Shown piece after piece: positions 43,978 to 52,676 of a stretch of DNA of 64,000 nucleotides. Source of the DNA: CAZJHX01 sp964545715 (lineage in GTDB: Bacteria; Myxococcota_A; UBA9042; GCA-2863065); the NCBI GenBank assembly GCA_964545715.1, contig CAZJHX010000030.1, positions 1 through 64,000 of the forward strand, written 5' to 3'. A program made the translations under genes and the position numbers. Every line of letters begins with the position of its first letter. Position 1 is the first letter of the stretch. A model generated the notes under the pieces. It was not told where the DNA came from. It saw only the letters and a list, made by a program, of their open reading frames with translations, and did no database searches.

Positions 43978-45560
43978 CGCGGGATAATGAACCCGGGCGT
44001 GCGCGGCTTCTTCTTCGTCAGACGCACCTGCACGGTGTGCCACCTATCGGGCTTCACCTGGCGCTTCTCCGTCTTGTAGCCGCGGCGCTCGAAGCGGACC
44101 TCGATCGCGCTTTCACCGAAGGGGAGCTCTGTGGTGACCGGCGTCTTGCCCGCCGGCTTGTCGCCGATGTGGACCTCGGCCTGGGGGCTGCACTTCAGCA
44201 CGACGCGGACCAGGGCCGGGTTTTCGACCGCCTCACGCCGCCCGGCGCGCTCGTGGCGCTCCAGCTGACGGCGCGGGATCTCGATGGCTGCCGCCTTTGC
44301 GCTCGTGGGCGTGGCCTGTACAACCGCGACGGCCGGCTGGTTGTCTGCGGCGGCAGGCGGAGACGCCGGCTTTTCGGCCGGTGCCTCGTCGCGCACTTGA
44401 AACCAGATTCCGCCGGCCACCGCGGCCGCCAACAGGGTCAGCCAGAAGGCGCGGGCGGCCCATGCGCGCGGCTGCGGGATAGCAGCCGAGCCGATGTCCG
44501 TGGCGGTCTCCGGGCTCCGCGACGGCGGCGGGCTGCGCCTGGTGGCGACCGTTGGCGCGTCGTCTGGATCGACCACGGCGACCGCGTCGTGGCTCGCGCC
44601 CGATCCGCGGAGACGCTCACCTGCGGCCACCAGCACCTCGCGGCATGTCGCGGCGCTGCGGAAGCGGTCGTCGGGAGACTTGGAGAGGAGGCGCTCGATG
44701 ACGTTCCACAGCGGGGCGGGGACGCTTTCCAGGCGGGGCGGCGGGTCGGTCGCGTGCGCCAGAAGCAGCGCTGCCGACGCGCCTTGAAACGGTCGCTGAC
44801 CACTGACCAGCTCGTAGAGCACCACCCCAAGAGAGTAGAGGTCGGCGCGCCCGTCGACCTCCTGCGACATCGCGGCTTCGGGCGGCAGGTAGGCCGGGGT
44901 GCCACACACGAGGCCGGTCTCGGTGACGGTCGTGTGATCTTCGTCCCCGTAAAGCGACTTGGCCAGCCCGAAGTCCAGCACCTTGACCCGGTCACGGCCG
45001 AACGGATCGTCCATCAGCAGGATGTTTGCCGGTTTGAGGTCGCGGTGGACGATCTCCAGCGTATGCGCCGCGGCCAGGGCCTCGCAGATCTGCGCTCCGA
45101 TTGTGGCCACACGGGCGGGGGCCATGGGGCCGTCGCTGCGGAGCACCTCGTCCAGCCCGCGGCCGCGCACCAACTCCATGACGAGGTACAGCAGGCCGTC
45201 GCCGGTCTGGCCGAAGTCCAGCACGGTGATGGAGTGCGGGTTTTCGATTCGACTGGCCAGGCGGGCCTCGCGCAGAAAGCGCTTTACCGTGGCGCGGTCA
45301 CCGGCAAGGCGCGGGCTCACGACCTTTAGCGCCACCTGGCGGTCCACCGAGAGCTGCCGCGCGCGATAGACCGCGCCCATGCCGCCCTCGCCCAGCTTGT
45401 CGGCGATCTGGAAGCGGTCTTCGATGACGCGACCCTCCAGCGAGGTGGTGTTCTCGCCGGCCAGCAGGACCAGCGAGGCGCCGTCTTTGGGGCACGCGGT
45501 CAGGTCCGCGCCGAACGACCCGCCGCATGTCGGGCAATATCGCTCTCGGGCGTCGGTCAC
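43974..45560 (-). CDS. Hanks-type Ser/Thr kinase with zinc ribbon and PEGA domain
   Basis: 528 residues. N-terminal zinc ribbon YCPTCGG...CPKDG; kinase domain ~45-320 with GEGGMGAVY, VALKVV Lys, HRDLKPANILL, DFGLAKS, GTPAYLPPE, DLYSLGVVLYEL. After a proline-rich linker comes one transmembrane helix (AFWLTLLAAAVAGGIWF) and a C-terminal PEGA domain (VLKCSPQAEVHIGDKPAGKTPVTTELPFGESAIEVRFERRGYKTEKRQV). Typical Myxococcota membrane kinase phosphorylating Ser/Thr targets such as FHA-domain proteins. The start ATG overlaps the stop of the upstream TPR/PEGA-like gene (ATGA), so they form an operon. Confidence 0.92.
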   Translation of the reverse strand: MTDARERYCPTCGGSFGADLTACPKDGASLVLLAGENTTSLEGRVIEDRFQIADKLGEGGMGAVYRARQLSVDRQVALKVVSPRLAGDRATVKRFLREARLASRIENPHSITVLDFGQTGDGLLYLVMELVRGRGLDEVLRSDGPMAPARVATIGAQICEALAAAHTLEIVHRDLKPANILLMDDPFGRDRVKVLDFGLAKSLYGDEDHTTVTETGLVCGTPAYLPPEAAMSQEVDGRADLYSLGVVLYELVSGQRPFQGASAALLLAHATDPPPRLESVPAPLWNVIERLLSKSPDDRFRSAATCREVLVAAGERLRGSGASHDAVAVVDPDDAPTVATRRSPPPSRSPETATDIGSAAIPQPRAWAARAFWLTLLAAAVAGGIWFQVRDEAPAEKPASPPAAADNQPAVAVVQATPTSAKAAAIEIPRRQLERHERAGRREAVENPALVRVVLKCSPQAEVHIGDKPAGKTPVTTELPFGESAIEVRFERRGYKTEKRQVKPDRWHTVQVRLTKKKPRTPGFIIPR

Positions 45561-46447
45561 CGCGCCAGCAGCCAGGAGCCGATGCCGATCGCGACCGCTC
45601 CCACGCCGTACATCCCCAGGGCCAGGCCCTTCTCCAGGTCAAAGCTCGACAGCTCGGAGTCCGCCTGGGTGCCGGCCACCATGCCGCGGATCCGGTCCGC
45701 GCGTGAGACGGCCAGACCGTGGAGCAGCCCCCCCACGCCGGCGGCCAGAACCCCGGAGCCGAGCGTTGCCCAGCCCGCGATCGGGGTGTCGCTGGGCGGA
45801 GGCGAGACGGGCGCAGGCTCGATCGGCGCGGGCTTCTCGGCCGGCGGCGTGGCCGGCTTCTCCACGACAGGCTTGGCGGTCAGCACGGTGCGGCGGGCCA
45901 ATGTCAGGTCCAGTCGCATCGGCTCGGAGTTGGCCACCGACACCTCGTGGGTAAGCGTCTCATGGCCGGCCAGCGTCGCGACCAGCTCATGGCTCCCATG
46001 TGGCAGCCACAGCGTCACCGGCGCGGCGAGGCGTTCGTCCGGGCCAAAGAGGGTCGCCAGGCTCAGCATGGCGCCCGCCGGGGCCACGTGGACGGCCACC
46101 GGCGCGTATTTGCCGCGCCGCAGCCGCTTGAGCACGCCCTTCTCCTCTCGGCGGACCCACGAGGGGAGCTTCTCGGTGGCAAGCGACTGGCAGCGGCGCA
46201 GATACCGATAGGCCTGCGGGTAGCGCTTCCACAGCCGATAGGCCAGCCCGATGTTGCACGCGTGAATGGCGCGCGGAAAAGCACGCTCGGCCTCCCGAAA
46301 GCGTTCGATCGCCAGCTCGAACTTGCCATGGCGTCCAAGCTCCACGCCCTCGGTGACCAGCGCGTCCGCTTGACGGCGCCGTGCATCGTCCGCCTGGGCG
46401 GGCGCGGCGAACGACACGATGAGCGCGATGGCTGCGATTCGGACCAC
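45557..46447 (-). CDS. TPR/PEGA-like exported protein
   Basis: 296 residues. Signal peptide VRIAAIALIVSFAAPAQA, then tetratricopeptide-like helices (DALVTEGVELGRHGKFELAIERFREAERAFPRAIHACNIGLAYRLWKRYPQAYRYLRRC). A PEGA-like beta domain follows (GAMLSLATLFGPDERLAAPVTLWLPHGSHELVATLAGHETLTHEVSV). A Pro-rich linker and two C-terminal hydrophobic helices complete it (WATLGSGVLAAGVGGLLHGLAV; ALGMYGVGAVAIGIGSWLL). This is a frequent partner of PEGA kinases in Myxococcota. It precedes the kinase with ATGA overlap and is probably an envelope protein in the same signalling unit. Confidence 0.75.
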   Translation of the reverse strand: MVRIAAIALIVSFAAPAQADDARRRQADALVTEGVELGRHGKFELAIERFREAERAFPRAIHACNIGLAYRLWKRYPQAYRYLRRCQSLATEKLPSWVRREEKGVLKRLRRGKYAPVAVHVAPAGAMLSLATLFGPDERLAAPVTLWLPHGSHELVATLAGHETLTHEVSVANSEPMRLDLTLARRTVLTAKPVVEKPATPPAEKPAPIEPAPVSPPPSDTPIAGWATLGSGVLAAGVGGLLHGLAVSRADRIRGMVAGTQADSELSSFDLEKGLALGMYGVGAVAIGIGSWLLAR

Positions 46448-46558
46448 GGAGGGACGATAACGCAGCGCCGAATCCCGATCCAGGACATCGGCCGCTCGGT
46501 CGGCGGGTTGACCTCGGTCTCAGTTTCCATCGCCACTGGCTTGCTAGAATCCGCCACT

Positions 46559-47695
46559 ATGGGCAGTGGCGCGCGAATCGTGGTTTTTGGGGGCGCCGGC
46601 GACGTCGGCAGCCGTGCAGTAGAGCGTCTCGCTGAGGCGGACGATGTCTCGTTGATCACCGTCGCCGATCGGGATCCCGTCGGCGCCGAGCGAGTCGCGG
46701 CGCAGCTGCGGGGCAGTGGTCCCAAGGTGATGTCACGGGTCGTCGACGCGATGGACCATGGCGGTCTGGTCGCGGTGATGGCGAACCACGACATCGCCGC
46801 CTCCGCTATCGGGCCGTTCTTCAAGTTTGAGCCGCGCCTGGTGGCCGCCGCTGTGGAGTCCGGCACGCACTACACCAGCGTCTGCGACGAGTGGGATGCC
46901 ACCGAGGAGATCTTTGCCAACTACGACGGCGCGGCCCGCGAAAAGGGCTGCGTGGTCCTCAGCGGCCTGGGCACCAGCCCCGGGTTCACAAACGTGGGCG
47001 TGCGCTACCTGGCCGACAAGCTGGACTCGGTCGAGCGGGTCGAGGTCTCCGTCTACCAGCCCTTGGACGCGGGCGGCGGCGAGGCCGTGATCCGTCACAT
47101 GCTGCACATCATGACCGGCCCGGTCGCGTCCTGGCAGGGCGGCGCGGCGGTGGATATCCAAGCGTGCTCGCGCTCGCGGGTGGTCGAGTTTCCGCACTTC
47201 GGGCCCATCCGACTTTGGAACATGGGGCACGCCGAGCCCGTGACCATTCCCAAGTACTTTCCGGGCGTGCGCGACGTGACCTTCTTCATGGGCTACGGCC
47301 GCGGTGCGCACCTGTTCGTGCAGCCGGCGCGCCTGGGCCTGTTCCGCTCGCGGCGCCTCGTTGAGCTGGCGGTCAGGGGGCTGCTGAAAGCCGAGCGCTG
47401 GATCAGCAAGCCCGACGCTGCACCCGCCGAGGGCGCCGTCCGCTTGGACGTTTGGGGCAAAAAGGACGGTCAGGACGTGCACCACCTGTGCTGCGGCACC
47501 GGCCAGATGCGCGACGCCACCGGGCTGTCGTTGGCCGCCGGCACGCTGATGGTCGCGCGCGGTGAGCTGGTCAGCGAGGGCGGCGGGGTCTTCGCGCCCG
47601 AGGCTTGCCTGGCGCCCCAGCCGTTCATTCGCGAGCTGGCCGAAGCCGGCATCCACGCCTACTTCGATCTGGCGATGACGCGGCCTATCACTTAG
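46559..47695 (+). CDS. Saccharopine dehydrogenase-like NAD(P)-binding protein
   Basis: 378 residues from the ATG at 46559. N-terminal Rossmann motif IVVFGGAGDVGSRAVERLAE and VADRDPVGAERVAAQL; then AAAVESGTHYTSVCDEW, GLGTSPGFTNVGVRYLAD and PLDAGGGEAVIRHMLHI. These match the saccharopine dehydrogenase NADP-binding superfamily (LYS9/carboxynorspermidine synthase-like). The middle (FMGYGRGAHLFVQPARLGLFRSRRLVELAVRGL) and C-terminal domain differ from true saccharopine dehydrogenase, so the substrate is uncertain; lipid-linked relatives are known. It ends 5 bp before a palindromic element. Confidence 0.75.
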   Translation: MGSGARIVVFGGAGDVGSRAVERLAEADDVSLITVADRDPVGAERVAAQLRGSGPKVMSRVVDAMDHGGLVAVMANHDIAASAIGPFFKFEPRLVAAAVESGTHYTSVCDEWDATEEIFANYDGAAREKGCVVLSGLGTSPGFTNVGVRYLADKLDSVERVEVSVYQPLDAGGGEAVIRHMLHIMTGPVASWQGGAAVDIQACSRSRVVEFPHFGPIRLWNMGHAEPVTIPKYFPGVRDVTFFMGYGRGAHLFVQPARLGLFRSRRLVELAVRGLLKAERWISKPDAAPAEGAVRLDVWGKKDGQDVHHLCCGTGQMRDATGLSLAAGTLMVARGELVSEGGGVFAPEACLAPQPFIRELAEAGIHAYFDLAMTRPIT

Positions 47696-47700
47696 CGGGC

Positions 47701-47863
47701 TAGGAGTCCTCGGGAAAACTCGCATGAGCCGCCACGACGATACCGGGCCAGCTTGGGCCTCAGGCCCCTCGAACGGGCCACCAGCCCGCCCTTCGGGGCC
47801 TTCGGCCAATCTGGCCGCGGTCTCGCCGCGCCGGCTCTGTGCGACTTTTCCCGAGGACTCCTA
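47701..47863. mobile_element. 163-bp palindromic (MITE-like) element
   Basis: The ends are perfect 18-bp inverted repeats: TAGGAGTCCTCGGGAAAA at 47701-47718 and its complement at 47846-47863. The interior continues to pair imperfectly almost to the centre: TCGCA-GAGCC near the ends, GGCCAGCTTGG against GGCCAGATTGG, and AGGCCCC against AGGCCCC. The whole unit would therefore fold as one long hairpin. TA at each tip is compatible with a TA target site. It encodes no protein. It lies between convergent genes, and its right tip supplies the TAG stop (47861-47863) of the exoprotein gene. Alternatives: a bidirectional terminator or an extragenic palindromic repeat. Confidence 0.7.
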
Positions 47864-50800
47864 GGGCCGGTAGACGTCGGAGATCACAAACGGGCCGGTG
47901 GCGTACGGCACCGTAAACGTATGACGCAGCCCGCCCTCGGTCACGACCTCGCCCTGCGCGCCGACCGCGCGATAGCGGTACTCCAGGTGCGTGCCCGCGG
48001 GCAGGCTGACCGTCAGCCCCGCCTGGGGCACGACCATCGGCGGGTCAAAGGCGCCCGGGCCGATCGACACGATCTCCAGCGTCGCGCCGGGCTCCAGGGT
48101 CAGGTTGTCCACCGTGAACGTGACCGCCTGATCGCCGGTCTCCAGCCCGATCGCGGCGATGTCTGCCGGCCCGTACGTGTTCAGCAGGTCCGCGTAGCGC
48201 CCCTCCGTTCGCGCCGCCAGCCCGGCACTCTCGATGACCACCAGGTTCTCGTCGCTGTCGTTGGCGCCGGTCTGGGTCCAGTTGAACGAGCCGGCCAGCA
48301 CGGTCTGACCATCGATCACGGCCATCTTCAGGTGCATGTCGACAAACGCGGCGGCTGGATCAGCGAGCAGCACGGTCACGCCGGCGTTCTCCAACAAGGC
48401 GACGTCCACCGGGTCCGCGTTGAACTGGCTCATCACACAGGCCACGGCCACGCCGGTCGCTTTGGCGTCGGCGAGCGCCTGCAAAAGCGCGGGATGCTTG
48501 AACTCGAACATGGCCACCAGCACGCGCGACTGCGCCCCGGCGATGGCCGAGACCACGGTCCCCGCCAGGTCGTCGTCCGGGCCCATCAGCGCCTGCAGCG
48601 GCTCCCCTGCATAGGGGGCGCTCGGGGTCTGCTCGCCGCCGGCTTTCAGCTCGTCCCACTCGGTCAAATACCGCGCGGCCAGCGCCGGGTCCGTCACCGT
48701 CAACAGCACCTCGTCGTTGGCTGAAAACGCCGTGCTGGTCCAGTTGGCCGACCCTGTCACAACCGTCGTCTGGTCGATCACCGCCCACTTGACGTGCATG
48801 CTGGCAAAGGCCGTTGCGTCGTTGTCCACCAGCGTCACCGGTACGCCCGCCGCCACCAGCTTGTCGTCCATGTCGTTGAACGCCAGCTGCTGCACGTCGT
48901 AGTCCAGCAGCACCTCCACGTCCACACCCCCCGCGACCAGCGCCGCCAGCACGTCCACCACGCTGTCCAGCCGCATGTTGTACACGGCGATCCGCACCTG
49001 GCTGGTCGCACCGGCCAGCGTCGCCAGCAGGTGATCCTCGATGTCGTCATACGGCGCAAACCGCAGCGACGCTCCCAGCGCAGCGTCCTGAACGTCGGCC
49101 ACCGCCGGGTCCAACACAAAGAGCTGCGGCACGACGTTTGGCGCACCCGGCGTGCCCTGATCCCCCTCGCCGTAACCCGTCGTAGCCGGTACCCAGCCGC
49201 CCGGAGCGTCGTTTTCGCCGCATGCGTCGACCAGCTGAATCGACGTCCCCGACGGCACATCCGGCCACGGCGCCGATCCCTGGTAGCTCACCTTGTCCGC
49301 CAGCGCGCCGGAAGGCGTCTCCAGCACGACCGAGTCGGCCGTGTTGCTCAGCGTGAACGAGCTGTACTGGTAATCGCACGCCAGACCGCCGTTCACCGCC
49401 GGGTCCTCGTTCTTGCACAGCACCACCCACCCCTCCGCGGGCACCGGCAAGGGCACCGCGATCTGATGGTTGTTCGTGCCGAAGTCGCGCAGCGTCCAGC
49501 CTTGCAGATCGACCGCCTCGCCCGTCGCGTTGTGCAGCTCCACCCACTCGCCCTTGGAGTCCGTCACCGCCCCGGCGTCGTACATCAGCTCCGTGATCAC
49601 CATGCCGCAGCCGCCCAGCGGGGGATCGCCGCCGGGCTCAGGCTCCTCTTCCGGCGCCCCGGCGCAGTTGTCCTGGCCCGGCGAGTGGTAGTCATGGGTC
49701 GCGCCGAGCGCCTGCAGGCACGGCGATGTCACCCAGCTCGTGCCCACATCCGGCGCATCGTTGGCGGTGCGCTCCACCGACTTCCCATTGCCCGGGTTGA
49801 ACGGAAACGAGAACGAGCTCACCACCGTCACGCCGTCCGGCAGCCTGAGCTGGACCGGGTCCGTCGTGCTCACGCCGTTGCCCAGCTTGCTGTTGCCCAC
49901 GGTCAGCAGGAGCGCCTCGCCCGGCAGCGTGTACTCGCCGGCAAAGTCCTTGTCCAGGACCACCGCGTACGCGCCGGGATTGAGCACCGTGCCGCCCCCC
50001 GGCCAGCCTGTAATCGTGTCTTGAGCGTCGCCGTCCGATAGCACCCAGCCCGCCAGGTCGACCGGATCGGTGGCCGCGTTGTACAGCTCCACGTATTCAC
50101 CTGTGGACTCGTCCAGCGGGTTGGACATGATCTCCGTAAGCACCACGTCCACGTCGCCGGGGTCGATGGGCGGCGGCGGGGGCTGGGCGCATCCGGCCTC
50201 GCCCGGCGTCGCGGTGCACGGTGTCGCGATCCAGGCCCCCGGTCCGTCCGGCGCGGACGGGTCCAGGCGCTCGGCCGAGATGCCGTTGCCGGGGTTGAAC
50301 GGAAACGCGAACGAGTCCAGCGCCGCGCCGCCGTTGGGGGCGTGCAGCGTGATCGGGTCGGTCGTCGCCAGCCCGCTGCCGATGGTCGTGTCCGGCGTGC
50401 GCAGCAGCAGCGTGCCCGCCGGCAGCACATAGTTGTCGGCGTATTCGGCGTCTAGAATCAGCGCCCACTTTCCCGCATCGAGCACCGTCGCGCCGCCAAC
50501 CTCCAGCGCCTGCAGCGGCTCTTCGGCGTCACCGTCGGAGATCCGGAAGCCGGCCAGGTCGACCGCCTCCGCGCCGGCGTTGAAGATCTCGATGAACTCC
50601 GCCTGGTCTTCCTCGATCGGGTTGGCCATCACCTCCGTCAGCACCAGCGTCACGTTCTCCGGCGGTGGCGCCACCGTGCAGGGTCCGGCGCCGACCGACT
50701 GTCCGGCGGCGCACGCAGAGGACGCCCAGCTTGCGGCCACGTCCGCCGCCGTCGGCTCGGTGCGCTCGACCGACACGCCGTTGCCGGGATTGAACGGGTG

Positions 50801-51741
50801 ACTGAACGAGTCGACGGGGCTGCCCGCGCTCATCAGCACGATGGGATCCGTGGTGCTCAGGCCGTTGCCGATGCGCGTTGTCGACGCGATCGTGAGCATG
50901 AGCGTGTCGGGGCCAATCGCGTAATCCCCAGCGTAATCGGGGTCCAGCACCACGGCGTATTGGCCGGCCTCCAGGACCGTGCCGCCGCCCGCCCAGCCGG
51001 CGATCAGGTCGTCGGCATCGTCGTCCGCGACGGTCAGGCCACCGACGTCGACGGCGACCTCGCCGTAGTTGTACAGCTCGACAAACTCCCCGGTGCCCTC
51101 GTCCAGCGGGTTGGCCATCACCTCGGTCACCGCTAAGAGATACTCGACCGGCGCAGGTGGCGGCTGTGAGGCGCAGTTTTCGTCCCCGGGTGAGCGCCCG
51201 CACGGTGACGCCAGCCAGTTGCCGTCCGCATCCCCGAGTCCCGCGTCCTCCAGCTCTACCGAGACGCCGTTGCCCGGGTTGAACGGGTGCGAGTAGGTCG
51301 AGATGACCAGCGCCTCGCCCGGCTCCGACAGCGTCAGCGGATCGGAGTTGGAGAGCCCGCTGCCGATGGTCGCGGTCGATGCCACGGTCAGCAGCACGAC
51401 GCCCGGCGGAACGCTGTACGCGGCCGCGATCCACTGGGGATCCACGATCAGCGCGTAGCCCCCCGGCGCGATGGTGGTGGCCCCGCCCCCAAAGCCGGTG
51501 AGCAGGTCGGTGGAGTCGCCGTCGTCGATCTGCAGACCCGCCGCGTCGACCGCCGACTCCCCGAAGTTGAGCAGCTCCACATACTCGCCGGTCTTCTCGT
51601 CCAGCGGGTTGGCCATCACCTCGGTGATCGTCAGTGTCCACGCCGCCGGCGGCGCAACCGGCAGCTCGTGTGGGCCGATGTCGGGGCCGTCCCCCTGCGG
51701 GCGCGTCAGGTTGGCAAAGTCGTGGTCGACCGCTACCGCCG
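47861..51741 (-). CDS. Multi-lamin-tail-domain, phospholipase D-like exoprotein (C-terminal part)
   Basis: About 1290 residues in this contig segment. Five lamin-tail domain (LTD) repeats (LTITEVMANPLDEKTGEYVELLNFG..., LLAVTEVMANPLDEGTGEFVELYNYG..., and so on), each followed by SFSHPFNPGNGVSVER-type motifs. Then two phospholipase D-like halves with HKD motifs MHVKWAVID...GSANWT and MHLKMAVIDG...GSFNWT. Last comes a C-terminal starch-binding-like beta domain (LEPGATLEIVSIG...LEYRYRAV) ending YVRP-like at the palindrome-supplied stop. Paired HKDs form one active site for phosphodiester hydrolysis, so a secreted nuclease or phospholipase is likely. The N-terminal part lies across the gap at 51893-52638; the IGPHEL at the top of this part is the usual end of a beta-helix module. 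Confidence 0.82.
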
Positions 51742-51892
51742 GGGGGCCCCCCAAGCCCCCCCGCGCCCCCCCCCCCCGCCCAAAAAAGAACACCCCCCCC
51801 CNNNNNNNNNNGGGGGGGGGGCCTGGTGGCCAACGGGGGGGGCCCCCCCTCCCGCGGGGGCCCCCCATGCCCCCGGGGGCGACGCCGCCTGC
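51742..51892. other. 10-N gap (51802-51811) with poly-G/poly-C flanks
   Basis: The sequence on both sides is dominated by long C and G runs and breaks otherwise continuous coding, so it is almost certainly degraded read sequence around an assembly gap. Confidence 0.9.
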
Positions 51893-52638
51893 AGCGTAAA
51901 GATGCCCTCCGCGGCCGACGTCAGCAGAGGATCCAGCGCGACATCGGAGACGTCGGCGCTCGCCAGCCCGGCATAGTCGACGCCGTTGCCCCACACCAGG
52001 TTGCTCAGCGACGTGCAGCCCGATCCGCAGCGCAGCCCGGCGTTGTTTGAGACGACGATGCTGTTGCGCACGGTCACCGGCACGTCGGCCCAGACGCCCG
52101 CGCCGCTGGGGTCGCCAAAGCCGGCGCCCAGGGCCAGCACGTGGTCCAGCGTGACATCGCCGCCGGTGACGCGAACCGACGCTGCGTCCTGGTGGACGAG
52201 GATAGCGTTGGTCACGTGCACCAAGCCGCTGTGCACCTGCAGCCCGAGCCCGCCGCCGTCGATGCGGACCCTGTCCAGCACCAGCGCCGCCGTGTTGCCG
52301 GTGACGCTGATCGCTGTGGCAAAGCCCTGGACCCTGACCCGGTCGATCGCGCCGCCCCCGCTACCTGCGCTGAGCGCTGTGCTGCCGGCGGGTGAGAGCG
52401 TGCCGTCGAGGGTGATGTCCGAGAGCGTCACCGCCACGCCGTCCGGCGCAGTGATGGTGCCGAACAGGGTGGTGGCGTTGGTGCCTGCTCCGGCCAGAGA
52501 CACGCCGGCTTTGAGGACGAGATCCTCCTGATGAGAGCCGGCGGTCAGCGTCACCGTGGACCCGGCCTCGGCGGCGTCGATCTGTGTCTGGATGGGTCCC
52601 GCCTGCGCCAGGACCATCGTGGCGAGCGCTGCAAGCAT
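51893..52638 (-). CDS. Parallel beta-helix N-terminal part of the LTD/PLD exoprotein
   Basis: About 245 residues from the ATG at 52638. Signal peptide LAALATMVLAQA, then IQTQIDAAEAGSTVTLTAGSHQEDLVLKAGVSLAGAGTNATTLFG. This is the right-handed beta-helix (pectate-lyase-like, PbH1) entry motif, continuing through IDRVRVQGFATAISVTGNTAALVLDRVRIDGGGLGLQVHSG and ending TLQAASP at the gap. The other side of the gap resumes with FANLTRPQGDGPDIGPHEL, exactly how such helices end (LQAASPAxD...DIGPHE). The two segments are therefore one gene of roughly 1550-1600 residues. Beta-helix domains often bind polysaccharide. Confidence 0.72.
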
Positions 52639-52676
52639 CGCGGTAGGGTGCCCACACCGGGGCGAACCGGCAAGGG

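Noticed and set aside
43935..45329. Long + strand open frame opposite the PEGA kinase
   Set aside because: The minus strand encodes an unmistakable kinase with all catalytic motifs; the + frame is low-complexity Arg/Ala/Gly shadow.
51742..51892. Dense G- and C-runs as G-quadruplex or hairpin structure
   Set aside because: They flank a 10-N assembly gap and break coding continuity on both sides; the same pattern occurs at the 38764 gap, so it is read-quality artefact.
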